From positions 1-64,000 of the forward strand of contig DFKY01000012.1 of assembly GCA_002374095.1 (NCBI GenBank): a DNA stretch of 64,000 bases. Reading direction: 5' to 3'. The DNA is from Lachnospiraceae bacterium UBA3633 (lineage in GTDB: Bacteria > Bacillota > Clostridia > Lachnospirales > Lachnospiraceae). The position numbers and the translations under genes were made by a program. The notes below the pieces were generated by a model. It saw only the letters and a program-made list of their open reading frames with translations, did no database searches and was not told where the DNA came from. Below, piece by piece: positions 1 to 7,830 of this stretch. The number at the start of each line of letters is the position of its first letter. The first letter of the stretch is position 1.

Positions 1-180
1 AGAGAGACGGAAGAGATAAAAGAAAGAGAGAAAAAAGGCGAGTTTTTTGTGATAAGTCCTGAAGAATCTCTTGGCATCAGCAGGACTGAAAATAATCCAG
101 ATGAACTTGAGCGAGTATATCAGATAGGTAGAAAAGTTGCTAAAAAGCATATAAAAGAAATAATGAATTTTTTAAAATGA
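1..180 (+). CDS. patatin-like phospholipase, C-terminal end only (partial)
   Basis: An open frame enters from the left edge and stops with TGA at 178-180, leaving 59 residues. The visible tail contains a segment reading ISPEESLGISRTENNP followed by IGRKVAKKH, which resembles the C-terminal end of YjjU-type patatin-like phospholipases, where this region follows the lipase fold. The catalytic Ser-Asp dyad would lie upstream of the window and cannot be checked. The frame has the same A/T-rich codon use as its neighbours. The assignment rests on a short tail, so it is moderate. Confidence 0.5.
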   Translation, partial: RETEEIKEREKKGEFFVISPEESLGISRTENNPDELERVYQIGRKVAKKHIKEIMNFLK

Positions 181-222
181 TAAGAGTACTTATATAATAG
201 GAGATAAATCATTAATAGTAAA

Positions 223-1188
223 ATGAAAAAGGAAATAGTGCCGTTGCTACTCTTGGTTTTCATAGTGTCATCAATAGCGTTTTTTGCTTGTGGTGAGAAA
301 AAATTAAAGAAACAACAAAAAATATATGTTGCATGGAGTAATGATCAAAACTCATATAGTTATATAAGTACACTTAAGACAATAGAAGCAATGGGCGCAG
401 AAGCAATAGTTTTAGATCAAGTACTATCAGCAGATCTTAGTTATGATCAAAATAAAAAACTTATCAATGCAACAGATGATAAAGGCATATTAACAAAGGA
501 AGTCGCCAAGCTTGTGAAAGTTAATACTTGGCAAAACTCCAATGTGAATGAAGTGATGAAAGATGTATCTTGTATAGTATTTCCAGGTGGAGTAGACATT
601 TGCCCGACTCTTTACTATGAAGAAGAAAGTTGGCATGGAATTGAAGAGGATACAAATTATAGTGCAGAGAGAGATGTGTCAGATTATCTTCTTTTATCAT
701 ATTGTTTGGAAAAAGACATACCTATGTTTTGTATTTGTAGAGGAATGCAGATGTTGTCAATAGTTTCTGGAGCAGAAATGATACAAGATATATCAGAGTG
801 GAATGAAGAAAAAGATGTTGACACCTTTATATTACATAGAGATCCAGAAAAGAAAAAGTTTATGGCTCATGATGTAGAAGTTGTGTCTAAAGAATCATTA
901 TTGTATCAGATTGTTGGAGATGACAAGATAGAAAAAGTACCATCTTGGCATCATCAGGCTGTAAAAAGTGTTGATAATACGAGGCTTACAGTTACGGCAT
1001 ATTCAGGAGAGGAAAATTGTATTATTGAATCAGTAGAAAGACGGGATAAGGCATTTTGCATAGGAGTTCAATTTCATCCCGAAGTGGCAGTAAGAAAAGA
1101 AATAGATAAAGAGTTGGATGCAAAAGAGTTTATGGAGAAAGATATGGCACTTGCTTTTTTTAGAGCACTGGTTGATATAAAGAGATAA
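223..1188 (+). CDS. exported class I glutamine amidotransferase-like protein (peptidase C26 family)
   Basis: This 321-residue protein has the C26 (gamma-glutamyl hydrolase / PuuD-like) fold signatures: FPGGVDICP, a nucleophile elbow CICRGMQ with the probable catalytic Cys172, WHHQAV, and QFHPEV carrying the His-Glu pair. Family members cleave gamma-glutamyl amides. Unlike cytosolic PuuD it begins with a hydrophobic stretch (residues 6-22) ending in Phe-Ala-Cys23, so it is probably exported and perhaps lipid-anchored, although the lipobox is poor. The start is uncertain: an AGGAGA at 199-204 is 18 bases from this ATG but only 6 from an in-frame ATT at 211. The substrate is unknown. Confidence 0.75.
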   Translation: MKKEIVPLLLLVFIVSSIAFFACGEKKLKKQQKIYVAWSNDQNSYSYISTLKTIEAMGAEAIVLDQVLSADLSYDQNKKLINATDDKGILTKEVAKLVKVNTWQNSNVNEVMKDVSCIVFPGGVDICPTLYYEEESWHGIEEDTNYSAERDVSDYLLLSYCLEKDIPMFCICRGMQMLSIVSGAEMIQDISEWNEEKDVDTFILHRDPEKKKFMAHDVEVVSKESLLYQIVGDDKIEKVPSWHHQAVKSVDNTRLTVTAYSGEENCIIESVERRDKAFCIGVQFHPEVAVRKEIDKELDAKEFMEKDMALAFFRALVDIKR

Positions 1189-1285
1189 AAAGTTTACGCT
1201 CTGTTTAAGTATTTGTTTCTTAATAAAAATTATATGGAAATAGTGCAAAAATGTTATTGTAGTAACGAAGTATTGACTATCAACC

Positions 1286-1385
1286 GACGCGCCTCGCGAG
1301 AGGCGTGTGAGTAGAAATGAGAGATTCAAGAGAATGCTTGAAAGCAATATGGGTCGCGCCTTGCGAGAGGGGTGTGAGTAGAAAT
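1286..1385 (+). CRISPR. two-repeat CRISPR-like element, type I-C-like repeats
   Basis: Two 33-base repeats (1286-1318 and 1353-1385) match at 30 of 33 positions and flank one 34-base unique segment (1319-1352), giving a 67-base period. The repeats begin G(A/T)CGC, contain a hairpin closed around GCGA (CGCCTC/GAGGCG in the first copy), and end GAGTAGAAAT. Type I-C repeats are 32-33 bases, start GTCGC, carry a central palindrome and end in ATTGAAA(T/C), with spacers near 34 bases, so size and layout fit. No third repeat is seen one period up or down, and no cas gene is in the window. It may be a decayed or orphan array, or a small dispersed repeat. Confidence 0.55.
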
Positions 1386-1580
1386 GAAATGCTCCATACA
1401 AGTTCTAGCGGATTAAGCTTAATACCTTAATATGATTTTTACATTGTAAAAAAATGATAATTATGATATTATAATAAGATAATGAGTAAAGAGATGAGAG
1501 CAATACTTGAAAGTGTAAAAATTTTTTTAAAAATAAAAAAATTAAAAGCAGGAATGAAATTAGTATTTAACAATGTATTA

Positions 1581-1614
1581 GCAAAAAAACAAGTTCTAAA
1601 ACTTGCTTTTTTGC
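1581..1614. terminator. AT-rich hairpin, possible terminator
   Basis: GCAAAAAA-a-CAAGTT pairs with AACTTG-c-TTTTTTGC across a CTAA loop and is followed by TTTTTAG. It could end an unannotated short transcript from the gap, or act in the leader of the MBL hydrolase gene that starts 42 bases later. There is no gene directly upstream for it to terminate. Confidence 0.4.
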
Positions 1615-1656
1615 TTTTTAGAATAAATCATAATATTTTTAATATAGTAGGTAGAA

Positions 1657-2337
1657 ATGGATAAAAAAATTAAAATTAACACTCATAGCAGCATACGAAT
1701 TAATGATGGCGGGAAAGTTTTTTATTTTGATCCGTTTAATCTTGAGGGCAGATATAGTGATGCAGATTATATATTTGTGACACATGATCATTATGATCAT
1801 CTTGACCCTAAAAGCATATCAAATGTAAGAAAAAGTGATACAAAGTTTATATGTCCTAAAAGTATAGTAAAAACATTTTTATCTGATTGTGGCATAAAAG
1901 ACCGAAGTTCTGTAATAGAAGTAAATCCTGGTGACAAAGTAGATATAGAAGCAAATATAGCCGTTAAAGTGGTACCAGCATATAATATAGATAAAAAGTT
2001 TCATAAAAAGGAGTACAATTGGGTTGGATATATACTTAATGTAGGTGGCTTTAGGTACTATGTGGCAGGAGACACAGATGTGACAGAAGAAGCAAAAGTT
2101 GTTTTTTGTGATGTTGCTTTGGTTCCTATAGGTGGCACTTATACTATGACTTGTGAGGAAGCTGCAGAACTCATAAATAAGATAAGGCCAAAGATTGCCA
2201 TACCAACTCATTATGGAAGCATAGTAGGTGAAGAGAAACTTGGAAAAAAGTTTCTTTCACTTATTGATACAGAAATAGAAGCAAAAGAACTTATTGATTT
2301 TGATAGTTTTAGAAAGGTAAAGGTGAGATATGATTAG
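1657..2337 (+). CDS. metallo-beta-lactamase-fold hydrolase (UPF0173-like)
   Basis: This 226-residue cytosolic protein carries the binuclear-metal signature THDHYDHLD (about residues 47-55), a later AGDTD metal Asp, and PTHYGS supplying a C-terminal His. The size and motif order match the small UPF0173/UlaG-like MBL hydrolases, whose substrates are mostly unknown. GTAGGTAG precedes the ATG. Its last 8 bases overlap glyA, so the two are probably translationally coupled and co-transcribed. No link between its activity and one-carbon metabolism can be read from sequence. Confidence 0.8.
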   Translation: MDKKIKINTHSSIRINDGGKVFYFDPFNLEGRYSDADYIFVTHDHYDHLDPKSISNVRKSDTKFICPKSIVKTFLSDCGIKDRSSVIEVNPGDKVDIEANIAVKVVPAYNIDKKFHKKEYNWVGYILNVGGFRYYVAGDTDVTEEAKVVFCDVALVPIGGTYTMTCEEAAELINKIRPKIAIPTHYGSIVGEEKLGKKFLSLIDTEIEAKELIDFDSFRKVKVRYD

Positions 2338-3514
2338 TGAAATCTTTGAATTGATTGAAGAAGAGAAGAAGAGACAAGATGAAAATATTGAGCTCATTGC
2401 AAGTGAAAACTTTGTAAGTGATAATGTACTTAAGGCATGCGGATCAATTCTGACAAATAAATATAGTGAAGGATATCCTGCAAATCATGCTGTTGGAAAT
2501 AGGGGAAGATATTATGGAGGATGCCAAGTTGTAGATAAGATAGAAGAGAAATGTTGTGAGCTTTGGAAAAAAGTTTTTAATACAGATTATCATGTCAATG
2601 TACAACCTCATTCAGGGAGCACAGCTAATTTTGCAGCCTATTTTTCTGTGTTAAACGTAGGAGATACTATATTATCTATGTCTCTAAATAATGGAGCACA
2701 TCTTACTCATGGAAGTCCAGTGAGTTTCTCTGGGAGATTATTTAATATGGTTTTCTATGAAGTGGATGAAAATGGTTTCATAGACATGGAAGATGTAAAA
2801 AAGAAAGCTCTTGAATATAAACCAAAACTTATACTTGCAGGAGCATCAGCATATAGCAGGATTATACATTTTGATAAGTTTAGCGAGATAGCAAAAAGTA
2901 TAGGGGCTTATTTCATGGTAGACATGGCTCATATAGCAGGGCTTATTGCTGCTGGTGAGCACCCTACACCTTTTGGCTACGCAGATATCATCACGACGAC
3001 AACACACAAGACTCTTCGTGGCCCAAGAGGTGGTATGATTTTTTGTAAGCCTGAACTTGCAAAAAAAATTGATAGTGCAATATTTCCATTTTCACAAGGA
3101 GGACCACTTCAACATATTATAGCAGCGAAAGCCATAGCAGCTGAAGAATGTCTTATGCCTACTTATAAAGAATATATACATCAAGTAGTTGTAAATTGTA
3201 AAGCAATGTGTGAAGAGTTTAAAAAGATGGGATATAAAATTATAACAGATGGCACAGATAACCATTTATTTTTACTTGATTTAACTCACAAAGGTATCAC
3301 GGGTATAGAATGTCAAGATATGCTTGATGAACATCATATAACGCTCAATAAAAACTGTATTCCTCAAGAGACAAGAAGTCCAAAAGTGGCAAGTGGTGTC
3401 CGTATAGGTACAGCAGCAATGACGACAAAAGGGTATAAAGAAAAAGATTTTATAGAAGTAGCACACAGAATAGACAAATTAATAGATGAGTTTATGAAAG
3501 AGAAAAGTGTATAA
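2330..3514 (+). CDS. glyA: serine hydroxymethyltransferase
   Basis: GlyA is a PLP enzyme that interconverts serine and glycine while charging tetrahydrofolate with a one-carbon unit. The 394-residue product begins with the family signature ENIELIASENFVS and contains TTTTHKTLRGPRGG, where the Lys after TH forms the PLP Schiff base. SEGYPANHAVGNRGRYYGG near the N-terminus is also diagnostic. Length is slightly under the usual 410-420. The start overlaps the upstream MBL gene by 8 bases and is preceded by AAAGGTGA. It provides glycine and one-carbon units used, among others, by the folate cycle enzyme FolA encoded at 34.5-35.1 kb. Confidence 0.97.
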   Translation: MISEIFELIEEEKKRQDENIELIASENFVSDNVLKACGSILTNKYSEGYPANHAVGNRGRYYGGCQVVDKIEEKCCELWKKVFNTDYHVNVQPHSGSTANFAAYFSVLNVGDTILSMSLNNGAHLTHGSPVSFSGRLFNMVFYEVDENGFIDMEDVKKKALEYKPKLILAGASAYSRIIHFDKFSEIAKSIGAYFMVDMAHIAGLIAAGEHPTPFGYADIITTTTHKTLRGPRGGMIFCKPELAKKIDSAIFPFSQGGPLQHIIAAKAIAAEECLMPTYKEYIHQVVVNCKAMCEEFKKMGYKIITDGTDNHLFLLDLTHKGITGIECQDMLDEHHITLNKNCIPQETRSPKVASGVRIGTAAMTTKGYKEKDFIEVAHRIDKLIDEFMKEKSV

Positions 3515-3546
3515 AAATATAAAAAGGTGTAATGAAAGGAGATGCT

Positions 3547-3744
3547 ATGAAAATTACTTACAATGAAAACAGAGAAATAGTAGAAAAGATAAGAGAAGGG
3601 TTAAAAAAGAGAGATGGACACTGCCCTTGTCGTCTTGAGATGACAGAAGATACTATGTGCATGTGCAAAGAGTTCAGAGATCAAGTTGCAGACCCTGATT
3701 TTGAAGGTTATTGCCACTGTAAACTTTATCATAAGGAAAAATAA
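3547..3744 (+). CDS. small ferredoxin-thioredoxin reductase catalytic-domain-like protein
   Basis: The product has 65 residues with three cysteine pairs, CPC-x9-CMC-x15-CHC, the arrangement (with changed spacing) of the [4Fe-4S] and disulfide cysteines in the catalytic subunit of ferredoxin-thioredoxin reductase. The ending GYCHCKLY is typical of that family. An earlier in-frame ATG at 3532 exists, but AAAGGAG at 3535-3541 sits 5 bases before ATG 3547, so the later start is preferred. It probably moves electrons from ferredoxin to a disulfide partner, but no thioredoxin gene is adjacent. Spacing to glyA is short, suggesting co-transcription. Confidence 0.75.
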   Translation: MKITYNENREIVEKIREGLKKRDGHCPCRLEMTEDTMCMCKEFRDQVADPDFEGYCHCKLYHKEK

Positions 3745-3764
3745 AGCATAATAGGAGAAGGCAT

Positions 3765-4790
3765 ATGATAAGCTTTGAAAACGACTATAATACTGGAGCT
3801 CATCCAAAGATTATAGAGAAACTTACTATGACTAATTTAGAGCCATATTCTGGGTATGGTGACGATAAATATACAAAAAGAGCTAAAGAAAAAATAAAAA
3901 AAATATGTGGCATAAAAAATGCGGAGGTTGAGCTACTTGTTGGTGGTACCCAAACCAATGCAACAGTTATATCTACAATGCTTAATGATGATGAAGGTGT
4001 GATTGCGGTAGACTCTGGGCATATCAATGTACATGAGGCAGGAGCGATAGAGTTTACTGGTCATAAGGTACTTACTATAAAAGGTAAAGATGGTAAGCTT
4101 GATGCAAAAAGTATAAAAAAGTACATGGAAAACTTTTATAATGATAGAACTTATTTGCATATGGTGATACCAGGCATGGTATATATATCACATCCGACAG
4201 AGTATGGAACTATTTATACAAAGAAAGAACTAAAAGAAATATCTGAAGTTTGCAAAGCCTACAAAATGCCACTTTATATCGATGGTGCGAGATTATCATA
4301 TGGACTTATGAGCAAAAAGTCTGATATAAGTATAAAAGATATAGCAAAGTATGCAGATGTATTTTATATTGGTGGCACAAAAGTTGGAGCACTTTTTGGT
4401 GAAGCAGTAGTATTTACAAAGAATAATAGACCAAAAAATTATATTACTTCTATCAAAAAAAGAGGAGCACTTCTTGCAAAAGGAAGACTTCTTGGCATAC
4501 AATATGACACTTTATTTACTGATAATTTGTACTTTGAGATAGGAAGACATGCTATAGATATGGCAGAAGAACTCAAAAAAGTTTTTAAAGAAAAAAAGTA
4601 TAAATTTTATATAGATTCACCTACTAATCAGCAATTTGTGATTATGAAAAAGGAAAAAGCAAAGAATTTAAAAAGACATGTAGCTTTTGGAGTGTGGGAA
4701 GAGTATGACAAAAATCATGTCGTGGTCCGTTTTGTGACAACTTGGTCAACGACTATTGAAGATATAAATGAGTTAAAGAAATATATCTGA
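3765..4790 (+). CDS. ltaE: low-specificity threonine aldolase / beta-eliminating lyase family
   Basis: A 341-residue fold-type I PLP enzyme. It opens with FENDYNTGAHPKI and contains a cofactor-binding GGTQTN segment, YIDGARLSYG with the PLP-binding Asp, and IGGTKVGAL with the Schiff-base Lys. These match the threonine aldolase branch, which splits threonine or allo-threonine to glycine and acetaldehyde. With glyA upstream, the cluster concerns glycine supply. AGGAGAAGG precedes the start and the gap to the previous gene is 20 bases. Closely related Ala/Phe-Ser lyases in the same family cannot be excluded. Confidence 0.85.
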   Translation: MISFENDYNTGAHPKIIEKLTMTNLEPYSGYGDDKYTKRAKEKIKKICGIKNAEVELLVGGTQTNATVISTMLNDDEGVIAVDSGHINVHEAGAIEFTGHKVLTIKGKDGKLDAKSIKKYMENFYNDRTYLHMVIPGMVYISHPTEYGTIYTKKELKEISEVCKAYKMPLYIDGARLSYGLMSKKSDISIKDIAKYADVFYIGGTKVGALFGEAVVFTKNNRPKNYITSIKKRGALLAKGRLLGIQYDTLFTDNLYFEIGRHAIDMAEELKKVFKEKKYKFYIDSPTNQQFVIMKKEKAKNLKRHVAFGVWEEYDKNHVVVRFVTTWSTTIEDINELKKYI

Positions 4791-4816
4791 TGTAGAGAAA
4801 AGATTTTGGAGTAATT

Positions 4817-5263
4817 ATGAATAGAGCAGATCGAGCAGAAGAATTATTTAGGATGGGTTATAATTGTTGTCAGTCAGTATTTGGAGCATTCAATGATGTT
4901 GCTGGCATGAAACTTGATGAAGCGATGAAAGTGGCATCACCTTTTGGTGCAGGATTTGGTAAACTCAGAGAAGTTTGTGGTGCTGTGACAGGGATGTGCA
5001 TGATTGCAGGTTATATGAAAGGATATAATGATCCTAAAAATATGGATGACAAAAAAAGAGTGTACAAACTCATTCAAGATATGTGCAATGACTTTAAAGA
5101 AAAGCAGGGTTCTTACATTTGTAGAGAAATGCTTAACTTAAAAGAAGGTGAAGATTTGCCAGAGCCAGCAGTTCGTGATGAGAATTATTATAAAAGTAGA
5201 CCTTGCATCAGAGCATGTAGGACGGCAGCAGAAATAGTTGAAAAGTATTTATTTGATGATTGA
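4817..5263 (+). CDS. C_GCAxxG_C_C family putative redox protein
   Basis: This 148-residue protein carries the clustered cysteines of the C_GCAxxG_C_C family: YNCCQSV near the N-terminus, VCGAVTGMCM in the middle, and later single Cys residues in the C-terminal half (MCNDF, YICREM, RPCIRACR). Family members are common in anaerobes and are thought to be redox-active or metal-binding, with no firm biochemical role. Gly-Ala-Gly-Phe-Gly (about 43-47) precedes the core motif. It lies 26 bases after the aldolase gene and is likely the last gene of this unit, since a strong new promoter follows at 5305. Confidence 0.8.
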   Translation: MNRADRAEELFRMGYNCCQSVFGAFNDVAGMKLDEAMKVASPFGAGFGKLREVCGAVTGMCMIAGYMKGYNDPKNMDDKKRVYKLIQDMCNDFKEKQGSYICREMLNLKEGEDLPEPAVRDENYYKSRPCIRACRTAAEIVEKYLFDD

Positions 5264-5304
5264 AAATATATACCCATTAATAATAGAATATAAATTCTGA
5301 ATTC

Positions 5305-5333
5305 TTGACTATAATATAGATATATTTTATAAT
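5305..5333 (+). promoter_or_regulatory. sigma-A promoter of leuS
   Basis: TTGACT (5305-5310) and TATAAT (5328-5333) are separated by exactly 17 bases. Transcription should start near 5340, giving a leader of about 65 bases that contains an AGGCAA/TTGCCT hairpin. That is too short for a T-box. Confidence 0.75.
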
Positions 5334-5403
5334 TACTACATTGTTGATTTAAGCAGGCAATATCTGTGATTTGCCTTAGTTTTTGTGTGTTGAGGAAAAA
5401 AAG

Positions 5404-7830
5404 ATGGCTTATAATTTTAAAGAAATTGAAAAGAAATGGGCTAAGTACTGGGAAGAAAATCCAGTAAATGTGAAAGATGATAAAAAAGAAAAGTATTATT
5501 GTCTTGATATGTTTCCGTATCCAAGTGGAGCAGGACTTCATGTAGGACATTGGAGAGGATATGTAATTTCAGATGCTTGGTCAAGATATCAAGTCTTAAA
5601 AGGAAAGTATGTCATACATCCTATGGGATTTGATGCTTTTGGACTTCCTGCAGAAAATTATGCTCTTAAAATGCATGTGCATCCTTCAATCTCAACAGAT
5701 GAAAATATAAAAAATTTTGAAAGACAACTTAAGCAGATTGAAGCTCTATATGATTGGGACATGGAGCTAAAGACCACAGATCCTGATTATTATAGATGGA
5801 CACAATGGATATTTGTGAAACTTTTTGAAGCAGGGCTTGCTTATGAAAAAGAGTTCCCTATAAACTGGTGTCCAAGTTGTAAAACAGGACTTTCCAATGA
5901 AGATGTAGTTGATGGATGTTGCGAAAGATGTGGCACACCAGTAACTAAAAAAAATCTTCGTCAATGGATGCTTAAAATTACAAATTACGCTGAAAGACTT
6001 TTAAAAGATCTTGATAAACTTGATTGGCCTGAAAAAGTAAAAAAGATGCAGACAGAGTGGATAGGGAAGTCATATGGAGCAGAAGTAGATTTTAAAATAG
6101 ATGGAGTTGACGATAAAATCACAGTGTATACGACTAGACCCGATACACTTTATGGTGCGACATTTATGGTGCTTGCACCAGAACATGAACTTTCAAAAAA
6201 ACTTGCAACTCCTGATAGAAAAGAAGATGTAGAAAATTATATAAAGACTGCTTCTATGAAAACGAATGTTGATCGTATGGCAGTCTCTGACAAAGATAAG
6301 ACTGGTGTCTGGACAGGAAGTTATGCTATAAATCCTTTAAATGGCAAGAAGATTCCTATCTGGGTATCAGACTATGTTCTTGTTGATTATGGTACAGGAG
6401 CTATAATGTGTGTGCCTGCACATGATGCAAGAGACTTCGCATTTGCAAAGAAATTTGGGCTAGAGATAGTGCCTGTTATAGCACCAAAAGATGATATACA
6501 TAGATTTGATAATGGTATAGAAGAAGCCTATACAGTAGCTGATGGAGTGGTAATTAATTCAGACGAATGGAATGGCAGAGATTCAAGTGAATTAAAAAAG
6601 AGTGCACCTGATGAGATAGAGAAAAAAGGTTTTGGGAAAAAGACAGTAAACTATAAAATTCGTGATTGGGTTTTTTCAAGACAGCGTTATTGGGGAGAGC
6701 CTATACCTATAGTTCATTGTTCAAAATGTGGCAATGTGGCTGTGCCAGTTGAAGAGCTTCCACTTAAACTTCCAGATGTAGAGTCTTATGAGCCATCTGG
6801 TACAGGTGAGTCACCACTTGTTAATATTGAATCTTGGGTCAATTGTACATGTCCTAAGTGTAAAGGTCCAGCAAAACGAGAAACAAACACTATGCCGCAA
6901 TGGGCTGGATCATCATGGTATTTCCTTAGATATATTGATAAATATAATGATAAAGCTTTAGTTGACAGAGAAAAGGCAGACAAATATCTTCCAGTAGATA
7001 TGTATGTAGGAGGTGTTGAGCATGCGGTTCTTCATCTTTTATATTCGAGATTTTGGACAAAGTTCCTATATGACATAGGAGTGATTGGTTTTGATGAACC
7101 ATTTCATAAGCTTTTTAATCAGGGAATGATTCTTGGACCAGAAGGAATTAAGATGAGTAAGTCACTTGGCAATGTGATAAATCCTGATGAGATGATAGAA
7201 AATTATGGATGTGACACTCTTCGTATGTATGAACTCTTTATAGGACCACCTGATATGGATGCTGCATGGGATGATAGAGGGATAGAAGGTGTATATAAGT
7301 TTATCAATAGACTTTATAATCTTATAGAAAAGAATGCAAATGAGAATCGTGAAGCCACAAAGGAAAGTCTTTATCTTAGACATAATCTTATAAAGATAAT
7401 TACAGAAAGACTTGAGAGTTTTTCATTTAACACTGTTATATCTGGTTTCATGGAATACACAAACTCTCTTATAGACCTTGATAGAAAAGAGGGCTATGTA
7501 GATAAAGAAACATTTAAAACTTTTGCTATACTTTTATCACCTTTTGCACCACATCTTGCAGAAGAGTTTTATCATATGCTTGGGTGTGGAGGTTCGGTGT
7601 TTGATTCTACTTGGCCAACATATGATATGAACTTGGCAAAGGCTTCTACAATAAAGATACCTATACAAGTAAATGGTAAGACAAGAGGTTTTGTAGAAGT
7701 AGATAGTGAGGCTGAGGACAAAATAGTAATAGAAGCCGCAAAAAAAGAAGTGGCATCAAAGCTTACAGGTGATATAGTAAAAGAAATTTATGTAAAAGGA
7801 AAAATAATTAATTTTGTTGTAAGAGGATAA
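5404..7830 (+). CDS. leuS: leucyl-tRNA synthetase
   Basis: LeuS charges tRNA-Leu with leucine. The class I signatures are present: the HIGH-like HVGHWRGY after PYPSGAGL and the KMSKSLGN loop. The editing (CP1) domain is indicated by VYTTRPDTLYGATFMVLAPEH, and two CxxC zinc-type pairs are visible (CPSC...CERC and CTCPKC). ATG 5404 is chosen over an in-frame ATG at 5383 because TGAGG lies 8 bases upstream of it and the family normally begins with a short YNFKEIEKKW segment. The 808-residue length is normal. Confidence 0.97.
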   Translation: MAYNFKEIEKKWAKYWEENPVNVKDDKKEKYYCLDMFPYPSGAGLHVGHWRGYVISDAWSRYQVLKGKYVIHPMGFDAFGLPAENYALKMHVHPSISTDENIKNFERQLKQIEALYDWDMELKTTDPDYYRWTQWIFVKLFEAGLAYEKEFPINWCPSCKTGLSNEDVVDGCCERCGTPVTKKNLRQWMLKITNYAERLLKDLDKLDWPEKVKKMQTEWIGKSYGAEVDFKIDGVDDKITVYTTRPDTLYGATFMVLAPEHELSKKLATPDRKEDVENYIKTASMKTNVDRMAVSDKDKTGVWTGSYAINPLNGKKIPIWVSDYVLVDYGTGAIMCVPAHDARDFAFAKKFGLEIVPVIAPKDDIHRFDNGIEEAYTVADGVVINSDEWNGRDSSELKKSAPDEIEKKGFGKKTVNYKIRDWVFSRQRYWGEPIPIVHCSKCGNVAVPVEELPLKLPDVESYEPSGTGESPLVNIESWVNCTCPKCKGPAKRETNTMPQWAGSSWYFLRYIDKYNDKALVDREKADKYLPVDMYVGGVEHAVLHLLYSRFWTKFLYDIGVIGFDEPFHKLFNQGMILGPEGIKMSKSLGNVINPDEMIENYGCDTLRMYELFIGPPDMDAAWDDRGIEGVYKFINRLYNLIEKNANENREATKESLYLRHNLIKIITERLESFSFNTVISGFMEYTNSLIDLDRKEGYVDKETFKTFAILLSPFAPHLAEEFYHMLGCGGSVFDSTWPTYDMNLAKASTIKIPIQVNGKTRGFVEVDSEAEDKIVIEAAKKEVASKLTGDIVKEIYVKGKIINFVVRG

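Larger units (their letters stand above)
1189..1656. other. 468-base gap with CRISPR-like remnant and hairpin
   Basis: No convincing gene lies here. The gap holds a GC-rich two-repeat CRISPR-like element (1286-1385), then AT-rich DNA with a TATAAT at 1470-1475 that lacks a well-spaced -35, and a hairpin at 1581-1614. A 60-codon frame (1482-1664) crosses the hairpin and overlaps the next gene; its residues are low-complexity Lys/Ile/Phe and it has no ribosome-binding site, so it was not called. Confidence 0.6.

Noticed and set aside
1482..1664. 60-codon open frame before the MBL hydrolase gene
   Set aside because: No ribosome-binding site, low-complexity Lys/Ile/Phe product, it crosses a hairpin and overlaps the next gene.
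2320..2337. Glycine riboswitch before glyA
   Set aside because: glyA starts inside the upstream gene and there is no room for a leader.
1189..5263. cas genes or additional CRISPR repeats around the two-repeat element
   Set aside because: No third repeat one period away on either side and no protein resembling Cas1, Cas2, Cas3 or Cascade subunits in the window.
5334..5403. T-box riboswitch before leuS
   Set aside because: The leader is only about 65 bases and lacks the T-box sequence and the antiterminator; it holds just one small hairpin.
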